A stretch of DNA of 64,000 nucleotides, taken from contig VXIS01000024.1 in the NCBI GenBank assembly GCA_008704415.1, forward strand, positions 186,001 through 250,000, read 5' to 3'. The position numbers were made by a program, and so were the translations under genes. The DNA comes from Sphaerosporella brunnea. Taxonomy: Eukaryota > Ascomycota > Pezizomycetes > Pezizales > Pyronemataceae. A model generated the notes under the pieces. It was not told the DNA's origin. It made no database searches and saw only the letters and a program-made list of their open reading frames with translations. The first letter of the stretch is position 1; every line of letters starts with the position of its first letter. This document shows, piece after piece, positions 10,960 through 22,110 of this stretch.

Positions 10960-13900
10960 GGTGGTTATTGCTAGTATGAAGTCTGGGGAGCTCCGTGGTT
11001 TTCCTCAGTTCGGTACACGCGGTGCACATGACCACAGCCGAGGCACAGGATCTTAGCGCGTAAACATATCTTCACGCCTGAGTCGGCAGGAGCAATATAT
11101 CATGAGGCCTTGAGTTCACACCGTAAAATACATCTTCGTCCAACTTGATTCCTATCAAAAAGGCAAGGGTATAAATGGGTGCTTCTTGGCCACAGGCAAT
11201 CCCGTTCAAAGGCACTCCTTACCGCCGAAAAGAAGCTTCAGGTAATCAGCTTCTTAAACACTTGGGGGGAGTTTCCCATGGATGAAGAGGCGAAAGCCAA
11301 TCGCCCAAGAGGTCGTTGCTTTTCATGGAGTGAATCCCTTACGTACCCTATGGCGCATGCAAGCTGAGGGAGTGTGGCAAAAGCTGTACGACGAGTTCAG
11401 GAGAAATCGCCCGAAAGGAAAGGGCTTGTTTTGCCTTCAAGGTGTTTCTGAACGTCTACATACCAAGAACTATTTAGTTACTCAATGATATATTTTTAAG
11501 TTTTTAATAGTCAGTTCGTAGGTTTCCACTCAGCTCATTTTGTTTCGTCAGGAACAGGCACAGAAAATCACCACTGACTTACCTTCGAGTTCCGTGTAAG
11601 GTCCCGCTCGGTAGAAGTGTTTGATCCCCGGAATCAGAGCCCTAAGGCAGAAAACTGCGCCAGAAGATTGGGTACGAGAAGTTTTCCGGTCTTGAAAGGT
11701 TTCAAGCGAATCGATATAATGGCCGAAACCTACACAAGCACTCATTTTTATGGCACTTCAGCCTTCAAGGGTTTCGTCTATATGATGTGAAGGCCGGGCC
11801 TCAATTCTGGGTCTGGATAGCTCAGAGCGTCCTTAGAGGCGGTACCGAACTGTAGATCGGCACGAGGGCTCACCTCAATCTACATCCGCCGTCATTCAAA
11901 TTTTTGAAGGTCAAGATGTGTAGGATCACAAATCGTCACTCGAGCAGGAGAAGGACTGTCGGTCACTCGTGACGGCCGTCATGGTTATTTTCCTGCTCGC
12001 AGCTCTGATCAATTTCAACCAGTGTTCTCAATAGCAGGCCCAAAAAGCCCCGGGCTGTTAGCCCGGCTGCCAAAATGGGCCGGCTGGACTGGCTGTTTGA
12101 TCAGGCTGGCTCTTTGTATGTAAAAGGCGCGAATTATGACAGAGTGATAACCAGTGAAGCAACAATGATGTGATCTTCATACCCGAGCAGCAGCTCATGC
12201 AGCCCACAGTCAGCCGGCCGGGCTGCGAGTTAAGAATCCGGGCTGCCTTTTTGATCAGCCCAATGCAGCCCGGCTGGCTGGCTACTGAGAACACTGATTG
12301 CCGCTGAGAGGGCAAAAATGTGGAGGGTTCGTGTATATACTGCTCCTGCACCGCAGGAGTGCGAAGCCTATCAACTTAAAACATTGGGATCTATAAGATC
12401 GCAGCGGGGGTAAATTCTGGGTGACGTCAACATCGTGACCAACCCGCCGCTTCATATATTAACACTCGGAAGGCATATGCACATAGAGATTGAAGAGTAT
12501 ATCTTCAGGAGGCCCTTGCTTCCTAAGCGTTCTGGATTGGTTTCATTTTTCGTTCGCAGTGAAGTTTGCTTCTTTTCTTACCTCTGCTCTAGGTGAAGTT
12601 ATACATCATGCATCATGCGTCATGATTCGTAACCGCTGTAGCTATTCACCGGCCTGTGTAGCCCGCCGCCGGCTGGTTGAGATCTTTCGCAGCCGAAGGG
12701 TGGTTATCGGTGGGATGAGGAGTTGGATTGCAGTCGGACGGTTACAGCGCCGTAGCTAAGGTCCAAAGGGTGCGGTCTCCTTGGGCTTGGTTTCCGGTGC
12801 GGTTTTCGGACACACTCTTCACTCATAGCACTTCCAACATACAAAGACGCGGGCACCAGAGTCCCAAGTGTTATTTATGCGTACCTACAGGCTTTCTCTC
12901 GGCCGGTAATTGCGATATAAACAGCACAAACATCTGCAAAGAGTTTCATGCGTAAGCACCATACTGCTTCGATATAGAGAGGCTTCTAGTGACCCAGATC
13001 CTGAGGAAATTCCAAATAACAAGTTGAACTATGTAAAATCAAGACACAGCGTGCAATTTCAAGAAGCAAGCTTCTTGCTTGATCTACTGGTCACATGGGA
13101 CGTTCAAACTCCCGAACTTTCGTTGACGTTAACGTTACGTCTCTCTCGTTGGCATGATTCGTAGAGGGTGGGCGTAGGAGTCCGTTCAATCCAATTTGGC
13201 AGAATAGATCGTCATTTTCTCTCCGACGGCGGATTTGTTCGTTGCTCGGTTCACTTTTGGATCCGTAATCAAGCAGGGTATCGAGGTGGGGCAACAAGTT
13301 CTAGATCTACAGTTTCGAACTCCCAAGGCAGCAGTGGCTTGCGAAAGAGAAGAAAGTGGCGCCAGCGGCCGGGCTTGTTTCCTCCCTTGCTAGCTCCGGT
13401 ACAAAGACTGTGGTTTGAGGTTGGTTGTTTTTATTTCCTCCACCAGACTGTGTGCCGCGCGTTCTAGACAGCGTGCCGACCTGCCTATGTTTATCAAGCC
13501 AAGTGATCGGCCGCGCTTGACGCCCGGTCGGAGGAGAACGCCCGCTACCGTTACCCGTTCACTGTAAGCCTGCTGACGATCATTCGAGTGCTAGTGATCG
13601 TGAACCATTGGCCGCAGGCGTTCAGAGCATGGGATAACATCCATCACTTGCCTTGCCACCGAGCGTTTATGGCAGCTCAATGCAAAGGCCAACGTTACAC
13701 CGCAAAAGGTATTGATATGTAAAACACCCCTCGTATACTCAACCACAGGCACAGTTTCATGTCCCCCCGCCTTGCGGACCGGCCCCCACCCCACGACGCT
13801 GTTACATGCATACCAGAACCCCTCAGAATCGTGGCCGCCACAACACCATCACCAGGAAGTTGACGCCAAAAAAGCTGCCACACCTTCACTGTTTTATTTT

Positions 13901-16791
13901 ATTTTGATTCGTTGCGCCAACCGGGGAATGTGGTTGCGTTGGATGTACCACCATGCTTGTTGTTGCAGGTACTTAACGTGCCCGGCAACTCTCACTCAGC
14001 CGGTGCCGCGGTATGCTCAGCATGCTCTAGAGTCTAGGGTACTCCACTCCACCACTCAGCGAGCGCTAGCCAGCCAGCGACGGAAAGCTTTGTGCGTGAG
14101 GCGGTTTGGAAGGAAATAATGGTTCGTTGCAAAAGTTAGATCGAGTGCGAGTGACTTGCGGTGAACCCGCTATCGCTGTGATGCTCAGATGCACATGGAC
14201 AGTTTTTTCCCCATGGATCCAGATAATTTGCAGGCGGCCAGCATTGATCCGGGGCAATACTGACGGCGAATTTCTTTGGATGCCCACTTCGGCGCTGTAA
14301 AGGCAACGATCCTCGCGATCTCCTCTCACCAACATCTCACTCCTTACGGTAACTCGAACAACCTGTATCTGCAGCCGGAGCTGATGACATGAGGAGAAGA
14401 AATAGCTAACACGGTATCACGCAGTACAGATGAAAACAACCGACTCTGGCAGATCGAGGATGGAGTGAGTCAATAATTTGCTCATGTCGTAGATCAACAA
14501 GATGCAGAATTGTACGACGGTAGGTAGGAGAACTCGGGCGGAGGAAGAAAGACCGCATGGCACGAGACATCGATATGATAGCAAAGACTCTATCCGTTTC
14601 GGCGAGGGAAAAGGGCGAGGACGTGGGGGCAATTTGGGAAGAGGCCCGACATGAGAACGACATCGGTCCTTGAATCACTAGTAATCACTCGATAGATGAT
14701 GAACGACTTCCAGCAAATTAGCAGCGCGCACATGGGATAGAATTCGCTTGGTTCTAGCCAAGAGCTTAAGATTATCTCGAATCATTGCAGAACAAGTCTC
14801 TGGAAGGCTCATCTCGGGCTTTCAGTCAGTCGCACGTGATACGAAACCGGACGTCTCGTCTCATGCATGTTAATCTGCTTCACCCCAGGTTTTTGATACA
14901 ACCTATCACAAGGCATCACACATACAAACCCCACCTGTTTGGCCACTCGATTGCCGGGGGCTTCTCATTCCTCAGCTCCTCGATGGCTACAATCCTGGCT
15001 ACTATGGTCATTCCTTGATGAACCCTTCGAACGTTTGCTGGGTCACAGGGCATCATACCAGGCCGCGGAAGTGGTGCCCTGAAGCTCACGGATGTCCGAC
15101 TGGTTACCTTCGGCAGTAATTTTGCAATTACGGGCCAATCATGAATGCTCGTAACCGGCTGGCGCAGCAGGACGCCTTGCTGGCTTGATATTAGTTTGTT
15201 GCGGTTCAGGTAGTCAGAGGCAGAAAACGCCGGCCAATCTATTCTGTTGACCAGCAACCGGAGCAGATATACCTAGACGGTTTCGTCTAGGTCGGTAAAT
15301 AAGGTGGGAACAGAAAACTAGGATCGCTGATTGATTGGCTGTCTGACTTGCATGCGGAGAGATCGATGGGTGGCCGAATCGATAAATACCCTAAATACCT
15401 ACATACATAAATGACGCCGTCAGTCCAGACACGAAGGCTGATACGCTGCACACATTTTTTTTTTTGCTTTGCCGGCATTCTGCTTCTGCAGCAGCAGGCG
15501 CCGTCGGTGGAGGCCATCTTCTGCTGCGTGCTTTTCTTTTCATTACCTGCAGGGAGTTGAGTCAATAACAAGTTATCACCGGGGCGGATATTGAGATCGA
15601 ACAAAGTTGCGCAACCTAGAAGAGGCATGTAAGTTTACACAGTTCACAATACCCCCTTGCAAACCAGTCATGATTGCAGCTGCCCATGTTTGATGTTGGG
15701 TTGGACATCTGTGTGGAAGTCGGGCTGAGTGGACAACGTCAAGCCAAGCCACCTTGCAGGAAGAATACATGTCTGACCCGTTCGCCGCATGCATAAGGTC
15801 GGCAGGACGGTTGACCACATATCAACCCGGAAACACTCCCACCACCCCCCCCCCCCAATCTCGAAGAAACGGTATGCTGGGTGCGGCCACAACATCTAAA
15901 CGAATATAGTGGCGGCCGCGTGCACACGTCTGTGTGTTCCCTCACCTCATTCGTTCCCAGCCAAATCCAACGCGTTTCGCGGGTGTCTCTGCTGGGCACT
16001 GGAGTGGAGGTTTCATAATGTGCATCAATGAAAGCACTTTATGCAAAGTCATCGAACCCCCACAGTCCGAGATGGGACACGCGATGATTCATGCAACGTT
16101 GGTGCTTGATTCCAATTTCCGTAACAACCCACAGCGCGACCATCGGGTGTTGTTGTATGAGGGGCAAAGTCCAAGCCAGAGGTGAAGGTACCGGTATGTA
16201 CCGGCGGCCCCGGCATAGAATAAGGCCATAGCCAAGCTCGCAGTTCAATCACAAAAGCCCAATAACGATACTGTGCTTTGGAACAATTTGGGTATGGCGA
16301 ACATCATTGCAGTGGACGCTAGGGACGCAATGCTGTGGTCGGTACTTTGTACTTGGTGGTGGAGGCGCACAATTGAGGCTGTAGCTGCCACTTGCTGTTG
16401 AGGGAGGTGTTTAGCTTGCGGTGGCCATCTCTCCTCAAAGCACCCTGCGTATCGGAATTCGCATGGCTAAAGTAAAAAAAAAAAAAAGTTCTGCAACCAG
16501 AAACGGTGACGTACCTGCAACACATGGAGGAGATATTTCTGGCAAAAGCTCAGATAAAAACCTTCGTGCTCACAGGCCAGACCAATCCGAAATGCGCTGC
16601 GCCTCACCACCCAACCCGGCCAACCACTTAAAAGTGTATCAAAAGGTCATTTGTCGGCGAGGACGACGACGTGCAGATGCAAGATCCAGCCTTCAAAATC
16701 GAACCTCCCGCGAAACTGCACACACAGGCTCTAGTTGCCGATTAGCTGCCCGAATTTTGATCCGCAGCTCTGCGTCAATCTGTCGACTCGT

Positions 16792-16828
<37 letters not shown>

Positions 16829-18851
16829 TTGCGTGGCCACACTCCTCTGTGGACACACACAACCGAGGCTGTGTCTCTTTCTGTGGGTCTGTGGGTAATC
16901 CACTCGCATCCTTATCATGCAGTTCAAATTCTCCATCCAACTGAAAACTGCCCCCGCTTGTGCACACGTCATACGGGGCGAGGAAAGGCTTTGGCCATGG
17001 GGTACATACATCGTCCTTCGATCTCCCGCTCAAATCACCACTTCTGCACCTCTACGGCAGGGGCAGTCGAATGTGGCCTGGCCGTTATGTAACCCCTACC
17101 AGACTTAGAGCACCGATGCTTCTCCTGCCAGCAATACGGATGCTAACATGGGCTTGTTTCACTCACGGTTATCCGGGTGAAATATCAACCAAATATGACC
17201 GTCGGTTCCAGCCTTCCCAACAACAGACTTCATGTCCGCTTAGATGCTCGGAGCTCCAGTAGATTGATTGATTTGTTATGTGCCCAAGAGCCTTGTATGG
17301 CCTTTCATTTGGGATACACACCAGGGTTGGCAATGACCGGGGCGCACTCGGTGAGGGTTCAGTTCAGTGGCCCGTCTATGATGGGGTCGCGGTGTTACTA
17401 ATAGCTTATTCTCACATCACCTGCCACGAGCCGCTTGGCTCATGGTTGTCCGCCTAGTCGGAACGGGCCACTTTACTGGTGACCGGTTCACCTGCCCTGA
17501 TGGGGGTCAATTCCAGCCCTGATACATACAATCCCTCGTGCTTCTTCTCTACGCGGGGATAACAATCCACTTCTGCTATTGGTCATTCTCGGAGCATCCT
17601 AGATATAGCTATTTGTGTGACAGGTGCCAGCTTCCGGTCGCCTACTGGGGGCGGCTCGCTTGCCTCTATGTAATCATGGTTCCATGCTACTCTATCTATG
17701 CTTCATATGTATGTATGTCAGGGTTGTGCGCCGCTTTGCTGCTTACACGAGAACGGGAGAACATATCCAGTGTCACAAACAACGGAGGATTGTTTGCACT
17801 AAGAACCTCCATTATTATTCTATTACTCGCATGAATCCACCCATGCCTTGGGGCGGGGTTATACTGGTTCGTCCCAATCTTAAAACTGTGTTTGTTTAAT
17901 GAGATGACCATACGTTTCTTTTCCGACATGAGACTGAGAACTGATGATACATATGATACCCGTTTGTTTTATTTGTGACACTTCTTTCGATCGCCGGCAC
18001 CGGAACCCCTATCCTTGATGGACAGCGTGTCGTTGTCGTCCCGGTCACAACTCTCACAACTCTCACGACAATATTGCCTGCCGGTCTTAAGCGCTTCATG
18101 AAGGAAGCTGTATTGTACACGTTTTGGGTGACTCAAGGACCATGTTGTGCTGTGTGCTGCACGAGTAGTCAACCCACAAAGCTTACACATGGTTTTTTTT
18201 ATTGCTCATACATAACACAGAGATGAGGGGTGCAGGTAAGGGCTTGATGAGGCGAGAGAAATGCAATGCCTGGCAGTGACTGTATCGGCAAGAGCAGCCG
18301 ATGCCACGAAAGTCGTCCTAAGGAACTAGGTTGGTGGGTGTAACACCATTGCTTTTGATAGACCATCATCGACCGTCTGCTTTTTGTTTTTTTTTTTTGG
18401 AGCGGAGTAAGTAGGGGGCTGAAGTATGGGGGTACTTTGTATGGGTGTTCAGCCCTTACAACAGCGCTTATTGAGGACCTCTGGAAGCTGATAATTACCA
18501 AATGCAGTAATGCAGTGCTGGATGGAGTGAGGTAAGGTCACATTCGGCTGGGCCGCATCCTGGCCGCCGGCCTCGCGCATGATCTACCGCACCTCCCCGC
18601 TCACACTCCGCACACCACCTCAGGAAGATACATAAGGATTCACTTAGCCAGATTTTGTGCAATAACTATTGCAATGGGCTAGCTCGAAGTTTGTGTAGCC
18701 GCCGGATCAGGAAGCATCCACCTGGGCCTTCAGTTGTAACTTTTACCATCCCATCTCCAAGAAACCATACATACGAATATCAACATACAGCAATAATGTG
18801 TTCCACTATCAGAGATGTGCAGAACTAGCTATAACGCCACCCACAGCCAAT
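10960..18851. other. Long gene-poor region
   Basis: Nearly 8 kb in which I find no intact gene. It holds a hAT-like MITE (12020-12296), a C run at about 15843-15856 and a T run at about 16797-16825. The longest unexplained frames are at 14916-15257 and 14406-14678 on the minus strand and 16421-17092 on the plus strand. None shows a domain, and the last crosses the T run. The GC content looks ordinary, with no AT-rich RIP-like blocks. Confidence 0.5.
12020..12296. mobile_element. hAT-like MITE
   Basis: A 277 bp element whose ends are inverted repeats: CAGTGTTCTCAATAGC at the left and, read inward, CAGTGTTCTCAGTAGC at the right (15 of 16 identical). The CAGTG start is typical of hAT elements. 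The 8 bp flanks (ATTTCAAC left, ATTGCCGC right) agree at 5 of 8 positions, compatible with an old 8 bp target duplication. Inside are repeated AGCCCGGCTG units in both orientations, including a perfect hairpin CCGGGCT/AGCCCGG near 12049-12065. It has no coding capacity. Confidence 0.65.
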
Positions 18852-19111
18852 GTACTCGGGTACAGCGTTAAGTCGGGTGCTCCCCGAACAAACAGCAACT
18901 GGCAACGCCACTACGATTGCTGCTAGAACTTTGTGAAGCTGGGGGTGGCATTGTAGGCCTCCCTAGAGCCTTTTTGAGTGTTTTGAAGAAAAAATACCGA
19001 CTTCTTCGTGAACGACAAAGGTCTTGGCATTGTTTGGTTGTATGGAGGAAAGAAGTCGGGTGCTCTTTGCATGTGTGTAACGGCACCCGAATTACCCTTG
19101 TACCCTAGTAC
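18852..19111. mobile_element. Mariner-type MITE inserted in an ankyrin gene
   Basis: A 260 bp element with 29 bp inverted ends that match at 24 of 29 positions. Read inward, the left end starts GTACTCGGGTACAGCG and the right end GTACTAGGGTACAAGG, and both reach TCGGGTGC. TA dinucleotides at 18853-18854 and 19109-19110 can be read as the target duplication, placing it with Tc1/mariner-type MITEs. It has no transposase. Its right end interrupts the F-box/ankyrin frame that runs in from 19737 on the minus strand. Confidence 0.7.
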
Positions 19112-19737
19112 CTCTCCAGAACAGCGAGGTTCCGTTTGGCTATAGCCCCCGTGCCTGGAGCCTCCAGCTCCTGCGCCCAGGGCACCAACCTGGTATCTGC
19201 ACCATTTTCCAAGAGGGCACTCACCATGTCCCGCTTCCCCGCGCGGACCCAGTATTCCAACAACACCCCTCCAGAGAGGGTCTTGGCGTTGGCATCTCCA
19301 CCAGCTTCCAGCAGCAACATCAACATAGGCACTTATCTCGCCAGAGCAAGCGGAGCCGTGTGGAAATTTGGGTTGCTGCCGTTGGCGAGCAACGCCTTGA
19401 GGTATCAGGACGGGTCAGATCCACCGCAATCCACAGCATCAGAATTCCACCGAGCTCGGTGTCGGCACGCAAACCCGCGTCAAAGAACCTTTGCAGCGTC
19501 GATGCTGGACCATGCGTTACAACATCTGTTAGTCGGGCCCAGCGTGGGATATTGTTGGTATTGTTGTCTCTTGAGCTCTAGCTGGTAGAGACGCTTGTTG
19601 AGAAGCTGGTACGTCTGCCGGCAGACGAAGATGAAGCGGTTATGATCCCAGGAGTGGGTAAGGAAGTCCCCGATGTGGATCAGCAGTTCCGCTGGGAATA
19701 TTGACGAGGTTGGGGGTGTAAATGTACATAACTGCAC
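19105..19737 (-). pseudogene. F-box/ankyrin-repeat protein, broken
   Basis: The minus strand starts with an F-box-like segment, FPAELLIHIGDFLTHSWDHN then FVCRQTYQLLN, followed in shifting frames by ankyrin-type helices: LQRFFDAGLRADTEL, YLKALLANGSNPN, MLLLEAGGDANAKT and VSALLENGADTRL. F-box plus ankyrin proteins act as substrate adaptors of SCF ubiquitin ligases and are expanded in filamentous fungi. The copy is broken. The frame shifts near 19500 and again near 19410, and an in-frame TAA lies just before 19332. The final frame ends in a TAG supplied by the MITE at 18852-19111. The lesions fit decay rather than introns, since the segments lack good splice sites. Confidence 0.7.
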
Positions 19738-20922
19738 TGATGCTGGTGGCTGCGGGCGGGGCGATCGGCCGTGGCGATGAAGATGTGATTTGAAGATGTG
19801 TAACGATTCACATGATACGATATAAACACTTTCAGCCTCTTCTAAGGTACCACCATGTACAGAATATCTGATGCTCCTTCGAAAAATATGTCCTTCCCTG
19901 TGAATGTTAGCGACTTTGACAGCACCGTCAGTGCCTCATTGGTCGTCAGGACGACTCGAATAAAAGATCTCCATAGTTTGTCCCTTCCTCTCCCGATAGA
20001 ACACGTTGCTCTACATTAGACGGCGTCCGGCTACATTGATGCATGTTGTGCACGTTGTCGAAGGAAGGTCAGTCGAAACGTAGCTCCAACGGCTCCAAAT
20101 CGCTCTGTCGGGTTGGGAAGGCTGGGGAAAGGAAACACGCAACGCAGGTGCAAAAGCTCGCGATCGGACCCGTGCCTCGGGGGTGGGGCCCGTGATGTTG
20201 ATCTGGTGCAACGCAGCACAGGCGGCTGAAACGTAACTGGCGAGAAGTTGCTTTTGATAATTACCACCGCTGACTGCCTGATCTAAGTGAACTATGTTTG
20301 CATAATTCAGCTCAACGGCCGGAGGGAGGTGAGATGTATTTATGCATGCGTGCATGACAAGCACAGCACACTCAGATCCAAATCCATGGCCACGGCTAAT
20401 CCCGCAGGGCCAGAAGAGCGACGTGAGTGTTTCCGTTTCCTCTCGTCATCATGTTTGGCACAGCCTTGTGTGAAGCCCGCGTCTATGCCAAGGTATGCCG
20501 CAGTTTACCGGGGCAAGCGCCGGCACCGCCAACCCGATATCTGGGGTAAGGCATATTTGCATAGCCGCAACACACGTACACAGCCATCAACGGATATATC
20601 AGGAGAGCAGTCCTCACTAAAAACCCCCCAATGCCATATTTCTTGGGTGCCCCGTTTGGTGTGTATGATCGCTGACTGCGATCTTTCGCAGCCCCCCACC
20701 GTGGCGTAACTGCGTCGAATAGCAGAGCAGAGCCACCACCAACAATCCAACCGTAGAGCACACACGTACGTACGGCTGAGCTGTATATCTATTCCAAGAG
20801 CAAACGCAGGGCTATAGATATGTAATAAATACACCTATCTGCTCCCCGCGCGCCCATGAAATTTCCCTGCGCAAGCTCAAGTGATACATACCATTCCCAA
20901 CAAATTGCAAAACCCAATCACG
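19738..20922. other. Intergenic region
   Basis: No supported gene. It lies upstream of both the broken ankyrin gene and the proline-rich protein gene, so it contains two divergent promoter sides. No motifs worth naming were seen. Confidence 0.5.
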
Positions 20923-22110
20923 ATGGCGGCCCCGCCGCAGTACCACCACCCAAAGCCTCACCAGCCGCCCTCTGGCGCCCCAAGCCCAAGCCCAAGCCGG
21001 TATCGGCCTCGGCCAAACCAGTTACCACAGCTCCAAACCAACTTTCCAACCGCGCCGCAGCACCCATGGCAGGCTTATCGGCCTCCACCTCCACCTCCGC
21101 CACCACCGCCGCAGCCACCTATTCGTCCATACCGTCCTTCGTCCTATGAACATGTTTCATACCAACCTAGTCCTTCGTCCTATCAACATGTTTCATACCA
21201 ACCTAGGCCTTCGAATTCGCAGCGCCCATTATCTGACCAACACATCCCCCGGACCCTGGCCTACGCCCCGGCAGGGTTTCCGCCGGCCCTTCCAGCTTCA
21301 CTGCAGATCTCGCGGCCGCCCGGAAGCCAGCCGGCGCGGTATCGACAAAGCTGTCCACCGGGCGCGGGGCAGTACAGGAGCAAATATCTCAGCAGCGCGC
21401 CGCAGGGCCAGGGCCACTACGTCCCCTTCCGGCCGACCACCAGCCCAGTGAGTTCAAACCCGGCCAGCAGACGAAGGCCTTCACCCACACGGCGGCACGA
21501 CAGCACGGACGACGTCGCGGCGCTGGTGCAGGCCGAAATCGACGACCTGGAGCACCGCATCGCCCGGGCGTTGGCGGCGCAGAGCAGCGTGAGCCGGCTC
21601 AGCTCGCCCAGGGCTTCGAAGGTCAAGTCTGTCGGCCCAATCACGACCACGCTCGTCACGCCGCCGCGGGATTTACACACCCCCGTCGTGGCTATGCATG
21701 TGTTGCATGTGTCCCCGACAGCCGAAACCGAGACCGAGGCGGAGCGGCGGGTGGCTACGCCAGCTCGTGAAGATCCGGCGGAACCGCCTTCCGATCCGGT
21801 ATATTCCCCAGCAGCAGCAGCAGCCGTCATCCGATCGGCATCTTCGGGGCGGTCCACGCCCTCGGAGATAGAGAGTGCCGTGTTGGTGGATAAGCCGAAG
21901 CCCGATGACTATTCGCAGAATCTGGGATTGTTCCAAGAGATCCGGAGGGTTCTGACTTTTAAGGAAAACTATGTGGATGATTTGAGTGAGGATGAAGAGT
22001 TGGAAGAGTACACAGACGAGTTCGATGATGTCGTCCAGGAGTATGCTCAGAAGTCACGAGAATTGGGCTTAAACATTGTAAAGATTGGAACCTTGCGGAG
22101 GACTTCATAG
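20923..22110 (+). CDS. Proline-rich disordered protein, unknown function
   Basis: A single open frame of 395 residues from an ATG with A at -3 (an in-frame ATG at 20881 is the weaker alternative). The N-terminal half is low-complexity and dominated by Pro, Gln, Ser and Tyr. It includes a run of about ten prolines and a duplicated SYEHVSYQPSPS unit. A short helical segment around LVQAEIDDLEHRIARALAAQ could form a coiled coil. The last 60 residues are acidic (YVDDLSEDEELEEYTDEFDD) and end in a basic tail. I recognise no family. The length, strong composition bias maintained to the end and good start context favour a real gene. Confidence 0.6.
   Translation: MAAPPQYHHPKPHQPPSGAPSPSPSRYRPRPNQLPQLQTNFPTAPQHPWQAYRPPPPPPPPPPQPPIRPYRPSSYEHVSYQPSPSSYQHVSYQPRPSNSQRPLSDQHIPRTLAYAPAGFPPALPASLQISRPPGSQPARYRQSCPPGAGQYRSKYLSSAPQGQGHYVPFRPTTSPVSSNPASRRRPSPTRRHDSTDDVAALVQAEIDDLEHRIARALAAQSSVSRLSSPRASKVKSVGPITTTLVTPPRDLHTPVVAMHVLHVSPTAETETEAERRVATPAREDPAEPPSDPVYSPAAAAAVIRSASSGRSTPSEIESAVLVDKPKPDDYSQNLGLFQEIRRVLTFKENYVDDLSEDEELEEYTDEFDDVVQEYAQKSRELGLNIVKIGTLRRTS

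Noticed and set aside
11815..11890. GGATAGCTCAGAGCG resembling a tRNA D arm
   Set aside because: No T-loop or anticodon stem follows.
16421..17092. 223-residue plus-strand frame
   Set aside because: It passes through a T run giving poly-Phe and overlaps opposite-strand frames; no domain.
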